Shown in pieces: positions 1 to 5,507 of a stretch of 5,507 nt of DNA (positions are counted from its first letter, which is position 1; the number at the start of each line of letters is the position of its first letter). Source of the stretch: an uncultured Sulfurovum sp. (GTDB taxonomy: Bacteria; Campylobacterota; Campylobacteria; Campylobacterales; Sulfurovaceae); the NCBI GenBank assembly GCA_902727905.1, contig CACVAR010000203.1, forward strand, positions 1 through 5,507, read 5' to 3'. Under the pieces are notes generated by a model, which was given only the letters and a program-made list of their open reading frames with translations, was not told where the DNA came from and ran no database searches. Made by a program: the position numbers and the translations under genes.

Positions 1-633
1 GGAGGAATTCTGCCTAAAATCAAAGAGAGTGGTGCGTTAAAAGACCTACACATCAACCTCAGTGGTACAGCCGACAAACTCAGTCTTACCATTGATATGT
101 TGTCCTTTAACATCATCATGGCATTGGTCATTATCTACTTACTCATGTCAGCACTTTTTGGAAACTTTATCTACCCTCTCGTCATTATGGCAACGGTTCC
201 ACTGGCAACAGCTGGTGGGTTTGTAGGACTTGCCATGACCAACAGCTACTTAGCCCCACAACCTTTGGACATTTTAACCATGCTTGGGTTTATTATTCTC
301 ATTGGTATTGTTGTGAACAATGCCATTCTAATTGTGCATCAAAGTTTAAACCTCATCCGTAGTGGTGAATATGGGCATAAAGAAGCCGTAGTCGAAGCCA
401 CTAAAAGTAGAATTCGCCCCATTTACATGAGTTCACTCACGTCTATTTTTGGGATGCTACCTCTAGTTTTAGCCCCTGGGCCAGGGAGTGAATTTTACCG
501 AGGATTAGGATCGGTCATTACAGGTGGGTTGGCATTTTCAACCTTCTTTACCATTTTCATTACACCAGCTCTACTCATGTTCTTTATAAAAATGGAAAAA
601 CTACCCAAAAAGGAGAAGCCAAATGAAAACTAA
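1..633 (+). CDS. RND-family efflux pump permease, C-terminal part (5' end outside window)
   Basis: The reading frame is open from base 1, so the ATG at 97 is internal; 210 residues are visible. The protein is the C-terminal part of a proton-driven RND (AcrB/HAE-like) inner-membrane transporter. The first ~30 residues are the end of the periplasmic porter domain. Five hydrophobic segments follow that match TM8-TM12 of AcrB. Family landmarks seen are GIVVNNAILIV in the TM10 region, the RIRPIYMSSLTSIFGMLPLV loop/helix, and the glycine-rich GPGSEFYRGLGSVITGG before the last helix. The position of the AcrB TM10 lysine is occupied by Asn in GIVVNN, which is common in non-AcrB RND pumps. The short charged tail (KMEKLPKKEKPNEN) is cytoplasmic. 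The gene overlaps the next one by 11 bases, indicating translational coupling with its outer-membrane partner. The substrate cannot be told from this part. Periplasmic adaptor and N-terminal half are presumably upstream. Confidence 0.93.
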   Translation, partial: GGILPKIKESGALKDLHINLSGTADKLSLTIDMLSFNIIMALVIIYLLMSALFGNFIYPLVIMATVPLATAGGFVGLAMTNSYLAPQPLDILTMLGFIILIGIVVNNAILIVHQSLNLIRSGEYGHKEAVVEATKSRIRPIYMSSLTSIFGMLPLVLAPGPGSEFYRGLGSVITGGLAFSTFFTIFITPALLMFFIKMEKLPKKEKPNEN

Positions 634-1879
634 ACTCTTATTACTCTCATTAATTACCGTGAGCAATCTAATGGCTCTGAGCATGGAGGAAGCTGTGGAA
701 AAAGCTGTCATGCTTAACCATACCCTCAAATCACAAGAACATAAAATAAACGCTTCAAAAGCCAATGAAGCCCTTTTAGATTCAGCCTTTAAACCCACGG
801 TTTCAAGTAGTTACCGTTATGGAAACCGAAACTTTGAAAATTTTATAAGTACCAAAGAGGAAAGTCTTTTTAACATCTCCGTAGACTACAACCTTTTCAA
901 TGGTTTCTATGACAAATACACCCTTGAAAGTCAAAAGTACCTAACCGACTCAGAACAGTGGTTACTACAGTCGAACATTGCTGACCTCAAACAGCTCACC
1001 CGTAAACGCTACCTTGCCCTCTTACAAGCTGTGGAAAACAAAACCGTACAAGATGAAGCCGTACTCCTTTTAGAAAAGCAACTCCAAGACAGTGAAAACC
1101 TACTCAACCAAGGCATGATTGCCAAGAGTAAATACTTAAAAGTAAAAGTAGAACTGCAAAGTAACCAACAAGCCCAACTGCAAGCAGGAAGTAACATACG
1201 CAATGCCAAAAATGCCTTGCGTTCACTCATTCAAGAACAGGTTGACCCACAAACACTGCAAGCACCCCAATCCAACCATGTTGCCCATACCTCATTTGAA
1301 GAACTTTACAAACTCAGTCTTGAAAAACGTAGTGAACTCAAATACCTTGAAGCCCTAAAAAAGAGCCAAGAGTCCAGCATGGATGCCGTAGATTCTGTCT
1401 ACTATCCAAAAATAGGTGTTTCCTTAGACTACAATAAATATGGAGATGAAATCATCCCCAATGGTGTCTCTTACGGTGCTTTAGGCTCCAAAGAAAACGA
1501 ATTCATGGGAAGCGTCAACATCTCCTACGACCTCTACAGTGGTGGAAAGTCGGACAATCAAAAGATGATTCATAAATCCCAAGTACTTTCTCTAAGTGAA
1601 GAGCTAGAGCAAACGAAGTTAGACATTAAACTGCAACTCCAAGAAGCTATGGAACAACTTACGGTAAGCCAAGGACAGATTGAAGTAGGAAGAGCTTCCA
1701 TTGTCGAAGCCCAAGAGCATTACCGAATTACTAAAAACCGTTATAGAGAACAGCTCGACACAACCACCCAGCTTTTGGATGCAAGACTACTTTTAACGAC
1801 GGCGAAGAGTAATTTTACTTTGGCTGAGTATTCGTATCAAGATATGTTGGTGAATATTCAACGGGTTTTGGGGGAGTAA
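623..1879 (+). CDS. TolC-family outer-membrane efflux channel protein
   Basis: 418 residues, normal for the family (OEP domain, usually 400-500). It should trimerise into a beta-barrel in the outer membrane with an alpha-helical tunnel reaching the RND pump. Residues 1-18 are a Sec signal peptide (MKTK, hydrophobic core, cleavage probably after NLMA). The mature protein begins with LSMEEAVEKA, the usual first helix. The two-fold internal repeat of TolC proteins is visible: YNLFNG near residue 90 and YDLYSGG near 302-308 mark equivalent strand-to-helix turns, each followed by a long Gln/Leu/Lys-rich coiled coil. The start is fixed by AAGGAG at 610-615, seven bases before the ATG; the gene overlaps the pump's 3' end. 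Oddities: the last ~85 bases switch from C-rich to G/T-rich base use (about 25 G against 9 C by hand count), and two decayed copies of this 3' end occur downstream. No convincing terminator follows. Confidence 0.93.
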   Translation: MKTKLLLLSLITVSNLMALSMEEAVEKAVMLNHTLKSQEHKINASKANEALLDSAFKPTVSSSYRYGNRNFENFISTKEESLFNISVDYNLFNGFYDKYTLESQKYLTDSEQWLLQSNIADLKQLTRKRYLALLQAVENKTVQDEAVLLLEKQLQDSENLLNQGMIAKSKYLKVKVELQSNQQAQLQAGSNIRNAKNALRSLIQEQVDPQTLQAPQSNHVAHTSFEELYKLSLEKRSELKYLEALKKSQESSMDAVDSVYYPKIGVSLDYNKYGDEIIPNGVSYGALGSKENEFMGSVNISYDLYSGGKSDNQKMIHKSQVLSLSEELEQTKLDIKLQLQEAMEQLTVSQGQIEVGRASIVEAQEHYRITKNRYREQLDTTTQLLDARLLLTTAKSNFTLAEYSYQDMLVNIQRVLGE

Positions 1880-1937
1880 AAAATAGAATTTTTTAAACCG
1901 AAGTTTTATTTAACTAATGCTTCTTAAGTTTTAATAA

Positions 1938-1991
1938 TATACTAAGCAAGATACCAGTATACTATCTTAATCGTTCACCTATAGGGTGAAC
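1938..1991 (+). promoter_or_regulatory. Putative higBA promoter and operator region
   Basis: The 125-base gap between the channel gene and the toxin gene holds a perfect inverted repeat, GTTCACC at 1973-1979 and GGTGAAC at 1985-1991 with a five-base centre (TATAG). It ends 13 bases before the toxin start. Two TATACT boxes resembling -10 elements lie at 1938-1943 and 1958-1963, with no clear -35 at the right distance. A weaker inverted repeat, AAGATA/TATCTT (1948-1953, 1963-1968), overlaps the second box. HigA-type antitoxins are known to bind palindromes at their own promoter, so 1973-1991 is the best operator candidate for autoregulation. The repeats are seen directly; promoter and operator function are inferred. 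Confidence 0.6.
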
Positions 1992-2004
1992 ATTAGGAAC
2001 AAAT

Positions 2005-2307
2005 TTGGAAATTAAGTTTAAAACCAAAAAACTACAAAAACAATATGAAAGTTACAGAGAGGCTACTAAAGCCTATGGTGATAAAGTTGCAAAAAAATAC
2101 ATTCAGAGAATTGGTATTCTTAAAAGTGCAAAGTCATTTGATGACCTTTATCAGATTCCTTCTTTAAAATTTCATCCACTAACTGGCAATAGAAAAGGTG
2201 AATTTGCCATTTCCCTTACGGGATTTTATCGGCTTATTATCACAAATGATGGTGATCAATTTGATATTGCAAAAATAGAGGAAGTGAGTAAACATTATGA
2301 TGACTAA
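2005..2307 (+). CDS. higB: HigB/RelE-ParE superfamily toxin
   Basis: 100 residues, typical size for HigB-like toxins, which are mRNA interferases acting on ribosome-bound message. The family core is visible in the second half: KFHPLTGNRKGEFAI (about residues 55-69), then LTGFYRLII (71-79), corresponding to the LHPLKGDRKG...G.YRI pattern of 'killer' toxins, with a basic N-terminal helix (KFKTKKLQKQYESYREATK). The only possible start is TTG: there is no ATG in frame anywhere in the ORF and an in-frame stop (TGA 1987-1989) lies just upstream. AGGA at 1995-1998 lies six bases before it. A weak start in a toxin gene would help keep toxin below antitoxin. It precedes and overlaps the antitoxin gene by 11 bases, the usual higB-higA order. 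Activity is inferred from family; catalytic residues vary too much in this superfamily to assign. Confidence 0.85.
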   Translation: MEIKFKTKKLQKQYESYREATKAYGDKVAKKYIQRIGILKSAKSFDDLYQIPSLKFHPLTGNRKGEFAISLTGFYRLIITNDGDQFDIAKIEEVSKHYDD

Positions 2308-3391
2308 TATGTATCAAACAGACTTGGCAATACATCCAGGAGAACTTCTAGAAGAAACGTTAGAAGATATTGGAATGAGTCAAAGAGAATTAGCAAACAG
2401 ACTGGGTAGACCTGTACAAGCAATTAATGAAATAATCAAAGGGAAAAAGAGTATTACATCTGCAACAGCACTAGAATTAGAAGATGTACTAAGTGTCCCC
2501 TCACATATTTGGATTGGTTTAGAGAGTGAGTATCAAATGGTATTAGCACGACAAGAAGAACTAAAACAAATGAAAGAAGAGAGTAGTTTAGTCAGAAACT
2601 TTCCCTATTCTGATTTGGTGAAACTTGGATTAGTGAAAACAACACGAAAAGCTATTGAAAAAGTTGATGAACTTAAACGATTTTTTGGTGTTGCTAAATT
2701 AGTACAAATTCAACATGTAAAAATATATCAACCTGCTTTTCGTGTTTCTAATCACAATAATATTTCACATGAAGCAATAGCTACATGGATTCAAGTAGCT
2801 ATAATAAAAGCACAAGCTATAGAAACTGAAAGCTTTGAAAAAAAGAAACTAAAAGAGAATTTACCTAAACTGAAATCCTTGATGAATTATAATGATATTA
2901 ATCAATCAATTAAAGAATTAAAACAACTATTGAATACCTGTGGTATTGCTCTTATACTACTACCTCATTTTAAAAATACTAAAGTCAATGGTGCAACTTT
3001 TTGGTTAGATAATAACAAAGCAGTCATTGTTATGAGTTTAAGAGGTAGTTTTAGTGATGTTTTTTGGTTTAGTCTTTTTCATGAAATAGGACATATTATG
3101 TTGCATCCTAAAAGAGAAGTTTTTTTAGAAAATGGATATAGTGATCCTAAATTAGAAAAACAAGAAACTGAAGCTGATGATTTTGCAAGTCAATTATTAA
3201 TTTTGGACAAAGATTTTAAAGATTTTATATCTATCGCTGATTTTTCAAAAACGCATGTTATAAATTTTGCTAAAAAGCAAGGAATTAAACCATCTATAGT
3301 TGTTGGTCGATTAATGCGTTATAACTATATAAATTACAATGATTACAACCTTTCTAGTTTACGTGATAGATATAAATGGGGGAGTAAATAA
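2297..3391 (+). CDS. higA: HigA-type antitoxin fused to an ImmA/IrrE-like zinc peptidase domain
   Basis: 364 residues, far longer than a simple HigA (~100). The N-terminus (about 12-80) is a HigA/XRE helix-turn-helix: AIHPGELLEETLEDIGMSQRE, then LANRLGRPVQAINEIIKGKK and the WIGLE turn. A helical linker follows (about 80-200). The C-terminal domain carries the gluzincin motif HEIGH (H262, E263, H266) followed by ETEADDFA, in which E292 is the expected third zinc ligand, as in ImmA/IrrE (COG2856). All catalytic residues are present, so the domain could be active. The HTH should bind the upstream palindrome and neutralise HigB. ImmA/IrrE domains cleave repressors in other systems, so self-cleavage or regulated loss of repression is possible but unproven. 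Three ATGs compete as start (2297, 2300, 2309); the first is used here. The gene is clearly more A+T-rich than the efflux genes, suggesting transfer. Confidence 0.88.
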   Translation: MMTNMYQTDLAIHPGELLEETLEDIGMSQRELANRLGRPVQAINEIIKGKKSITSATALELEDVLSVPSHIWIGLESEYQMVLARQEELKQMKEESSLVRNFPYSDLVKLGLVKTTRKAIEKVDELKRFFGVAKLVQIQHVKIYQPAFRVSNHNNISHEAIATWIQVAIIKAQAIETESFEKKKLKENLPKLKSLMNYNDINQSIKELKQLLNTCGIALILLPHFKNTKVNGATFWLDNNKAVIVMSLRGSFSDVFWFSLFHEIGHIMLHPKREVFLENGYSDPKLEKQETEADDFASQLLILDKDFKDFISIADFSKTHVINFAKKQGIKPSIVVGRLMRYNYINYNDYNLSSLRDRYKWGSK

Positions 3392-3437
3392 CTCATATTA
3401 ATTACTAACTTTGAACACTTGGTGGAAGTTATACATC

Positions 3438-3452
3438 AGTAGTAAAACTACT
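3438..3452. repeat. Small inverted repeat after higA
   Basis: AGTAGT and ACTACT form a perfect six-base hairpin with a three-base AAA loop, 46 bases after the higA stop. There is no T-run on either side, so it is a poor intrinsic terminator. It overlaps the stop codon of the minus-strand remnant described next. Confidence 0.3.
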
Positions 3453-3533
3453 CGTTTATAAACCCACTCGACCCCATAGTATAATCTCTCTCAACCTTAG
3501 CAATACGATAATCTTTAAAAATAGAAGCTCTTC
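3448..3533 (-). pseudogene. Unidentified minus-strand gene remnant (C-terminal end)
   Basis: Read on the minus strand, this short open frame ends in RASIFKDYRIAKVERDY then TMGSSGFINE and a TAG stop at 3450-3448. It has no start: upstream it runs into DNA antisense to the channel-gene remnant and meets an in-frame TGA about 14 codons before RASIFKD. The reason to think it was once coding is that a second copy at 5177-5201 also encodes RASIFKD, and the two base differences between copies are both silent (GCT/GCC and TTT/TTC). There the frame stops at once (TAA). I do not recognise the protein. Chance is possible given only seven shared codons. Confidence 0.3.
3509..3533. repeat. 25-bp direct repeat, left copy
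   Basis: TAATCTTT, then A, AAAATAGA, then A, GCTCTTC. The right copy (5177-5201) matches 23 of 25 bases; both differences are A/G. The repeat ends six bases before recognisable homology to the channel gene begins (3539), so it marks the left edge of that remnant. Confidence 0.75.
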
Positions 3534-3538
3534 CTTCA

Positions 3539-3716
3539 GGTGGAGGAAAGTCTGACAATCAGAAGATGATACACAAAACCCAAGTACTGTCACTAAACGA
3601 AGAGATAGAAAAAACAAAGCTGGACATAAAGCTACAACTCCAAGAAGCTCTTGAACAACTTTTAGTATTCTTATCAATTAGCTCTTACAGATATTGAAAG
3701 AGTTATTCAAAATTAA
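3539..3716 (+). pseudogene. Decayed TolC-family gene, 3' fragment 1
   Basis: Two collinear pieces match the intact channel gene. Bases 3540-3664 align without gaps to 1539-1663 (GGGKSDNQKMIHKTQ through LQLQEALEQLL; channel residues about 307-347). By hand count roughly 80% of bases are identical and most changes are at third codon positions. A deletion of about 55 codons with a frame change follows. Then 3666-3716 encodes YSYQLALTDIERVIQN and a TAA, matching residues 403-418 (YSYQDMLVNIQRVLGE) with the stop at the same place. The silent-change pattern means the source was a diverged functional homologue, not a recent copy of the neighbour. There is no start codon or signal peptide, so it is not expressed as a channel. 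Its end touches the terminator of the convergent beta-helix gene. Confidence 0.88.
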
Positions 3717-3740
3717 AAAAGAACAGTTTAGTAACTGTTC
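3715..3740 (-). terminator. Intrinsic terminator of the beta-helix gene
   Basis: GAACAGTT (3721-3728) and AACTGTTC (3733-3740) form a perfect eight-base stem with a TAGT loop. On the minus strand the stem is followed by six T (AAAAAA at 3715-3720 on plus). The stem begins at the last base of the beta-helix stop codon. This is a standard, if G+C-poor, rho-independent terminator. It also lies just beyond the stop of channel remnant 1. Confidence 0.82.
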
Positions 3741-5038
3741 TACTCTACAACCCTAATGGCATTAGCATCACCTTTAGCTGAGCCATTACCATACTCATTA
3801 ACAGCTTCTACACCGTCTTGTACCACTACTGCATTGGTGGTTCGGTACTGTAATGTTACAGATTCTTCTGCTCCAGAATATGTGTTAAACGCATTGTCTT
3901 TAATTGTAAGAAACTTAACATAACCGTGTCCCTCATTTGCATCTTCCGTATTGTTAGGATTACAATTAATTGACTTGTCAGCTTTAAAACCTGTTGCAGC
4001 ATAACCCCCTAAAACTAAGTCTCCATAGTAGGCATCATCCGAAGTATTATTAAGCATAGTAATATGTTTTGAGATGATACAGTTTTCAGCACCTATCTCA
4101 TATCCCCAAGCTGTATCAACAACTTCATTACCTTCAATGTGTATATGATGTGCGCCATCGACATAAATTGCAGCAGCCCAACTCTCTTTGTTACCATAAG
4201 CTGGATTATCTGAAATATGCAAGTTTTCTACATAATTATGCTCAATAAATCCAAAACGTGCAGCATCTGTTTTACCGGGAACAACACGACCATTTTTATC
4301 GGTACCAGCAGGAGAAGTTCCTTCACCTCCAATAGCATCAATAGCAATATTATTTACATTAATAACACTATTAGTACTAATCTCCCAACGCTGTACATTA
4401 CCGTTGACAACAATACTTTCACTTGACCCTGTTCTCATGTCATAGATATCATTGTCTCGGATAAGAATATTTCTTATACTATTCTTACCTCCTGTCCCTG
4501 TTCCATAGACAGCAATTCCATGGGCATTACTATTACTACTAAAGCTATGAATCTTATTATTTTGAATGGCAATATTTCTAATCTTGCTACCCTCAACAAT
4601 AATTCCATAAATACCATTGTTCCCAGCCGAATGACCCTGAATATTTAAACCTTCTAAAATAACTTTTTGTGTGTTATCTCCAATGTAAATAAATGTTCCA
4701 TTCTTACTTGAAGTAAGTGGCTCCATATCGTCTACACCAACAATCTTCGTTTTAGAACGAAAAATCTCTAAAGGGAAATCAGTCTCATCCCCATCCACTT
4801 CAATAGTACAGTAACCATTACCTACTATTTCATTACAATTCTCAATGGCTTCAGCAATCGAAGTGTCAGCAACAACATTAGGTGTTTCCGAAAACTTCTG
4901 CATCCATGCTTGTTGAGGACGATACTTCTCATTTAAGGTAGGTGTTCCCCATTTATCAGCAGCTTCTAATACAGAGGCACTCATTGCCAATAATAGTAAA
5001 GACAATCCTATCGTTGTTAATTTTTTCTCTGGTCTCAT
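3740..5038 (-). CDS. Secreted right-handed parallel beta-helix protein
   Basis: 432 residues. Residues 1-26 are a Sec signal peptide (MRPEKK, hydrophobic core, cleavage near VLEA/AD), so the protein is exported; four cysteines remain afterwards (68, 77, 320, 359) and may form disulfides. From about 115 to 400 there are repeated coils of the PbH1 type with the pattern xIxIxxNxI: RNIAIQNNKIH (154), RNILIRDNDIYD (189), RWEISTNSVIN (217), HIHIEGNEVVD (298), KHITMLNNTSD (324), FLTIKDNAFN (376). This fold is shared by pectate/alginate lyases, C5-epimerases and NosD-like proteins, but no catalytic set can be assigned, so substrate is unknown. AAGGA at 5046-5050 (minus) lies seven bases before the ATG. 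It is a single gene with its own terminator, opposite to its neighbours and sitting between two channel-gene remnants, consistent with acquired cargo. Confidence 0.86.
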   Translation of the reverse strand: MRPEKKLTTIGLSLLLLAMSASVLEAADKWGTPTLNEKYRPQQAWMQKFSETPNVVADTSIAEAIENCNEIVGNGYCTIEVDGDETDFPLEIFRSKTKIVGVDDMEPLTSSKNGTFIYIGDNTQKVILEGLNIQGHSAGNNGIYGIIVEGSKIRNIAIQNNKIHSFSSNSNAHGIAVYGTGTGGKNSIRNILIRDNDIYDMRTGSSESIVVNGNVQRWEISTNSVINVNNIAIDAIGGEGTSPAGTDKNGRVVPGKTDAARFGFIEHNYVENLHISDNPAYGNKESWAAAIYVDGAHHIHIEGNEVVDTAWGYEIGAENCIISKHITMLNNTSDDAYYGDLVLGGYAATGFKADKSINCNPNNTEDANEGHGYVKFLTIKDNAFNTYSGAEESVTLQYRTTNAVVVQDGVEAVNEYGNGSAKGDANAIRVVE

Positions 5039-5061
5039 ATTTGTATCCTTATTAACAGTTC

Positions 5062-5090
5062 ATTATATATTATTATCTTAGATTAAAAAT
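5062..5090 (-). promoter_or_regulatory. Candidate promoter of the beta-helix gene
   Basis: On the minus strand a perfect TATAAT (5067-5062) lies 23 bases before the ATG, giving a short leader that includes the AAGGA site. No TTGACA-like -35 is seen at 17 bases (ATTTTT at 5090-5085). A missing -35 with A/T tracts is usual for vegetative promoters in Campylobacterota. In DNA this A+T-rich such boxes arise by chance, so confidence is limited. Confidence 0.4.
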
Positions 5091-5176
5091 AATTAACCTA
5101 AATAATACATAAATAAAATTTAAATTAAGTTTAATAATTAATTTTATATTTTTATAATTTATTAATATATTTACTT
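5068..5176. other. Very A+T-rich non-coding leader
   Basis: This stretch is almost only A and T with runs such as AAATTTAAATTAAG and TTAATAATTAATTTT. No gene, tRNA or strong hairpin is seen. It lies between the beta-helix promoter and the right 25-bp repeat, and could be a silencer-bound or curved region of acquired DNA; that is inference. Confidence 0.5.
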
Positions 5177-5201
5177 TAATCTTTGAAAATAGAGGCTCTT
5201 C
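5177..5201. repeat. 25-bp direct repeat, right copy
   Basis: Matches 3509-3533 at 23 of 25 bases in the same orientation. Its last ten bases overlap the start of channel-gene remnant 2 (GAG GCT CTT reads Glu-Ala-Leu, matching channel residues 341-343). As on the left, a channel-gene 3' fragment follows directly. Confidence 0.75.
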
Positions 5202-5349
5202 TACAACTTAAAGTTAGTGAATGGCAGATTGAGGTAGTGATGTATTGGATGCTAAATTACTGTTGACAATAGCACAAAGTAATCTTACTTTAGCAGAATA
5301 TAATTATCAAGATATGTTGGTGAATATACAACGAATTTTGAAAGATTAA
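5192..5349 (+). pseudogene. Decayed TolC-family gene, 3' fragment 2
   Basis: 5192-5239 reads EALLQLKVSEWQIEVV, matching EAMEQLTVSQGQIEVG (residues 341-356) of the intact channel. About 26 codons are then missing with a frame change. 5239-5349 reads DVLDAKLLLTIAQSN, then LTLAEYNYQDMLVNIQRILK, D and stop, matching residues 383-418. A 23-base stretch (5305-5327) is identical to 1835-1857. Because both this and fragment 1 contain the C-terminal end, they are separate copies, not two halves of one broken gene. No start or signal peptide remains. Confidence 0.88.
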
Positions 5350-5429
5350 GTATAAATGGACATTTTAAACATACATATAGTTTAACCCAAACTGCTAGTA
5401 AAAAAGAGGTAAAGGATAAAGAGAGTAGA

Positions 5430-5465
5430 GTTCCATAAAAGCTTTGAGAGGCAAGATTATGGAAC
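5430..5465 (+). promoter_or_regulatory. Hairpin covering the transposase start region
   Basis: GTTCCATAA (5430-5438) and TTATGGAAC (5457-5465) are perfect nine-base inverted arms with an 18-base loop. The loop holds the Shine-Dalgarno-like GAGAGG (5446-5451) and the right arm holds the ATG (5459-5461). RNA entering from outside would fold and bury the start codon. IS10 and IS50 are known to block transposase translation from read-through RNA in this way; here it is inferred from the sequence. Confidence 0.6.
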
Positions 5466-5507
5466 AAAGAATGATAACAATATACTGCTTAATAGAAGAA
5501 TTCCTAA
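5459..5507 (+). CDS. Transposase, N-terminal fragment (probably IS982 family), cut by window end
   Basis: An open frame of 16 codons, MEQRMITIYCLIEEFL, runs to the window end. It resembles the start of IS982-family DDE transposases, which typically open with a short IxxIYCxIDDFxK-like segment. GAGAGG at 5446-5451 lies seven bases before the ATG. An alternative start is the ATG at 5471 with GGA at 5461-5463 ahead of it. The catalytic residues lie beyond the window. The identification rests on this short segment only. Confidence 0.5.
   Translation, partial: MEQRMITIYCLIEEFL

Larger units (their letters stand above)
5385..5507 (+). mobile_element. Left end of a probable IS982-like insertion sequence (edge approximate)
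   Basis: The putative transposase start at 5459 implies an IS continuing past the window. The left end should lie between the stop of channel remnant 2 (5349) and the ORF. ACCCAAACTGC at 5385 is a plausible terminal repeat because IS982-family ends often begin with AC, but the right end is not visible, so neither inverted repeat nor target duplication can be confirmed. A small imperfect inverted repeat, AGTTT/AAACT (5379-5393), lies there. Confidence 0.35.

Noticed and set aside
601..798. Minus-strand ORF over the pump/channel junction, and a similar one at 1009-1230
   Set aside because: Both are shadows of the well-supported plus-strand channel gene.
1878..1894. AAAAAA...TTTTTT hairpin as terminator of the efflux operon
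   Set aside because: The stem is A/T only with no G+C and would be too weak.
3456..3677. 73-codon minus-strand ORF with an ATG start across remnant 1
   Set aside because: It is antisense to the clear TolC-tail homology, has low-complexity Leu/Val-rich translation, no ribosome site and no recognisable domain.
3508..5201. CRISPR array
   Set aside because: Only two copies of the 25-mer, 1.6 kb apart, with no regular spacers or cas genes.
3539..5349. One tolC pseudogene split by insertion of the beta-helix gene
   Set aside because: Both fragments contain the C-terminal end (YSYQLALTDIERVIQN and YNYQDMLVNIQRILKD), so they cannot be two halves of one gene.
5430..5465. Integron attC site
   Set aside because: The arms lack the GTTRRRY/RYYYAAC core sites and the hairpin sits on a transposase start; no integrase is visible.
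5285..5467. 60-codon minus-strand ORF across remnant 2 and the IS leader
   Set aside because: It is antisense to remnant 2 and spans the putative IS left end; no ribosome site or family resemblance.

Overview
The window looks like part of a chromosome from a low-to-moderate G+C Gram-negative bacterium. A member of the Campylobacterota (Sulfurimonas/Sulfurovum/Arcobacter-like) is my best guess from protein style and codon use; no marker gene fixes this. The left third (1-1879) is the end of an efflux operon. It holds the C-terminal part of an RND inner-membrane pump, cut by the window edge, followed with an 11-base overlap by a complete TolC-family outer-membrane channel.

To the right of the channel gene the window becomes accessory DNA, more A+T-rich and mosaic. 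First comes a complete toxin-antitoxin locus: a HigB/RelE-like toxin with a TTG start, overlapping by 11 bases an antitoxin that joins a HigA-type helix-turn-helix to an ImmA/IrrE-type zinc-peptidase domain. A perfect 7-bp inverted repeat lies just before the toxin gene. Next is a decayed stretch, then on the minus strand a secreted right-handed parallel beta-helix protein with its own ribosome site and terminator, then a very A+T-rich leader. The last bases hold the start of what looks like an IS982-family transposase gene running off the window.

The most striking feature is not a gene. Two decayed copies of the 3' end of the TolC-family gene lie downstream of the intact one, at 3539-3716 and 5192-5349. 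Each has lost a different internal piece, and each ends at a stop codon in register with the intact gene's C-terminus. Each is directly preceded by, or overlaps, the same 25-bp sequence (23/25 identical; 3509-3533 and 5177-5201). The layout is therefore: intact channel 3' end, higBA, 25-mer plus channel 3' end, beta-helix gene, 25-mer plus channel 3' end, IS. This suggests that the 3' end of the efflux operon has repeatedly received cargo modules carrying a homologous channel-gene tail. Ordinary decay of tandem duplicates is the main alternative.

The pump and channel would act together in the envelope as two parts of a tripartite efflux system; the periplasmic adaptor is presumably encoded upstream. 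HigBA is an independent addiction/stress module. The beta-helix protein is probably exported and carbohydrate-related, with unknown substrate.
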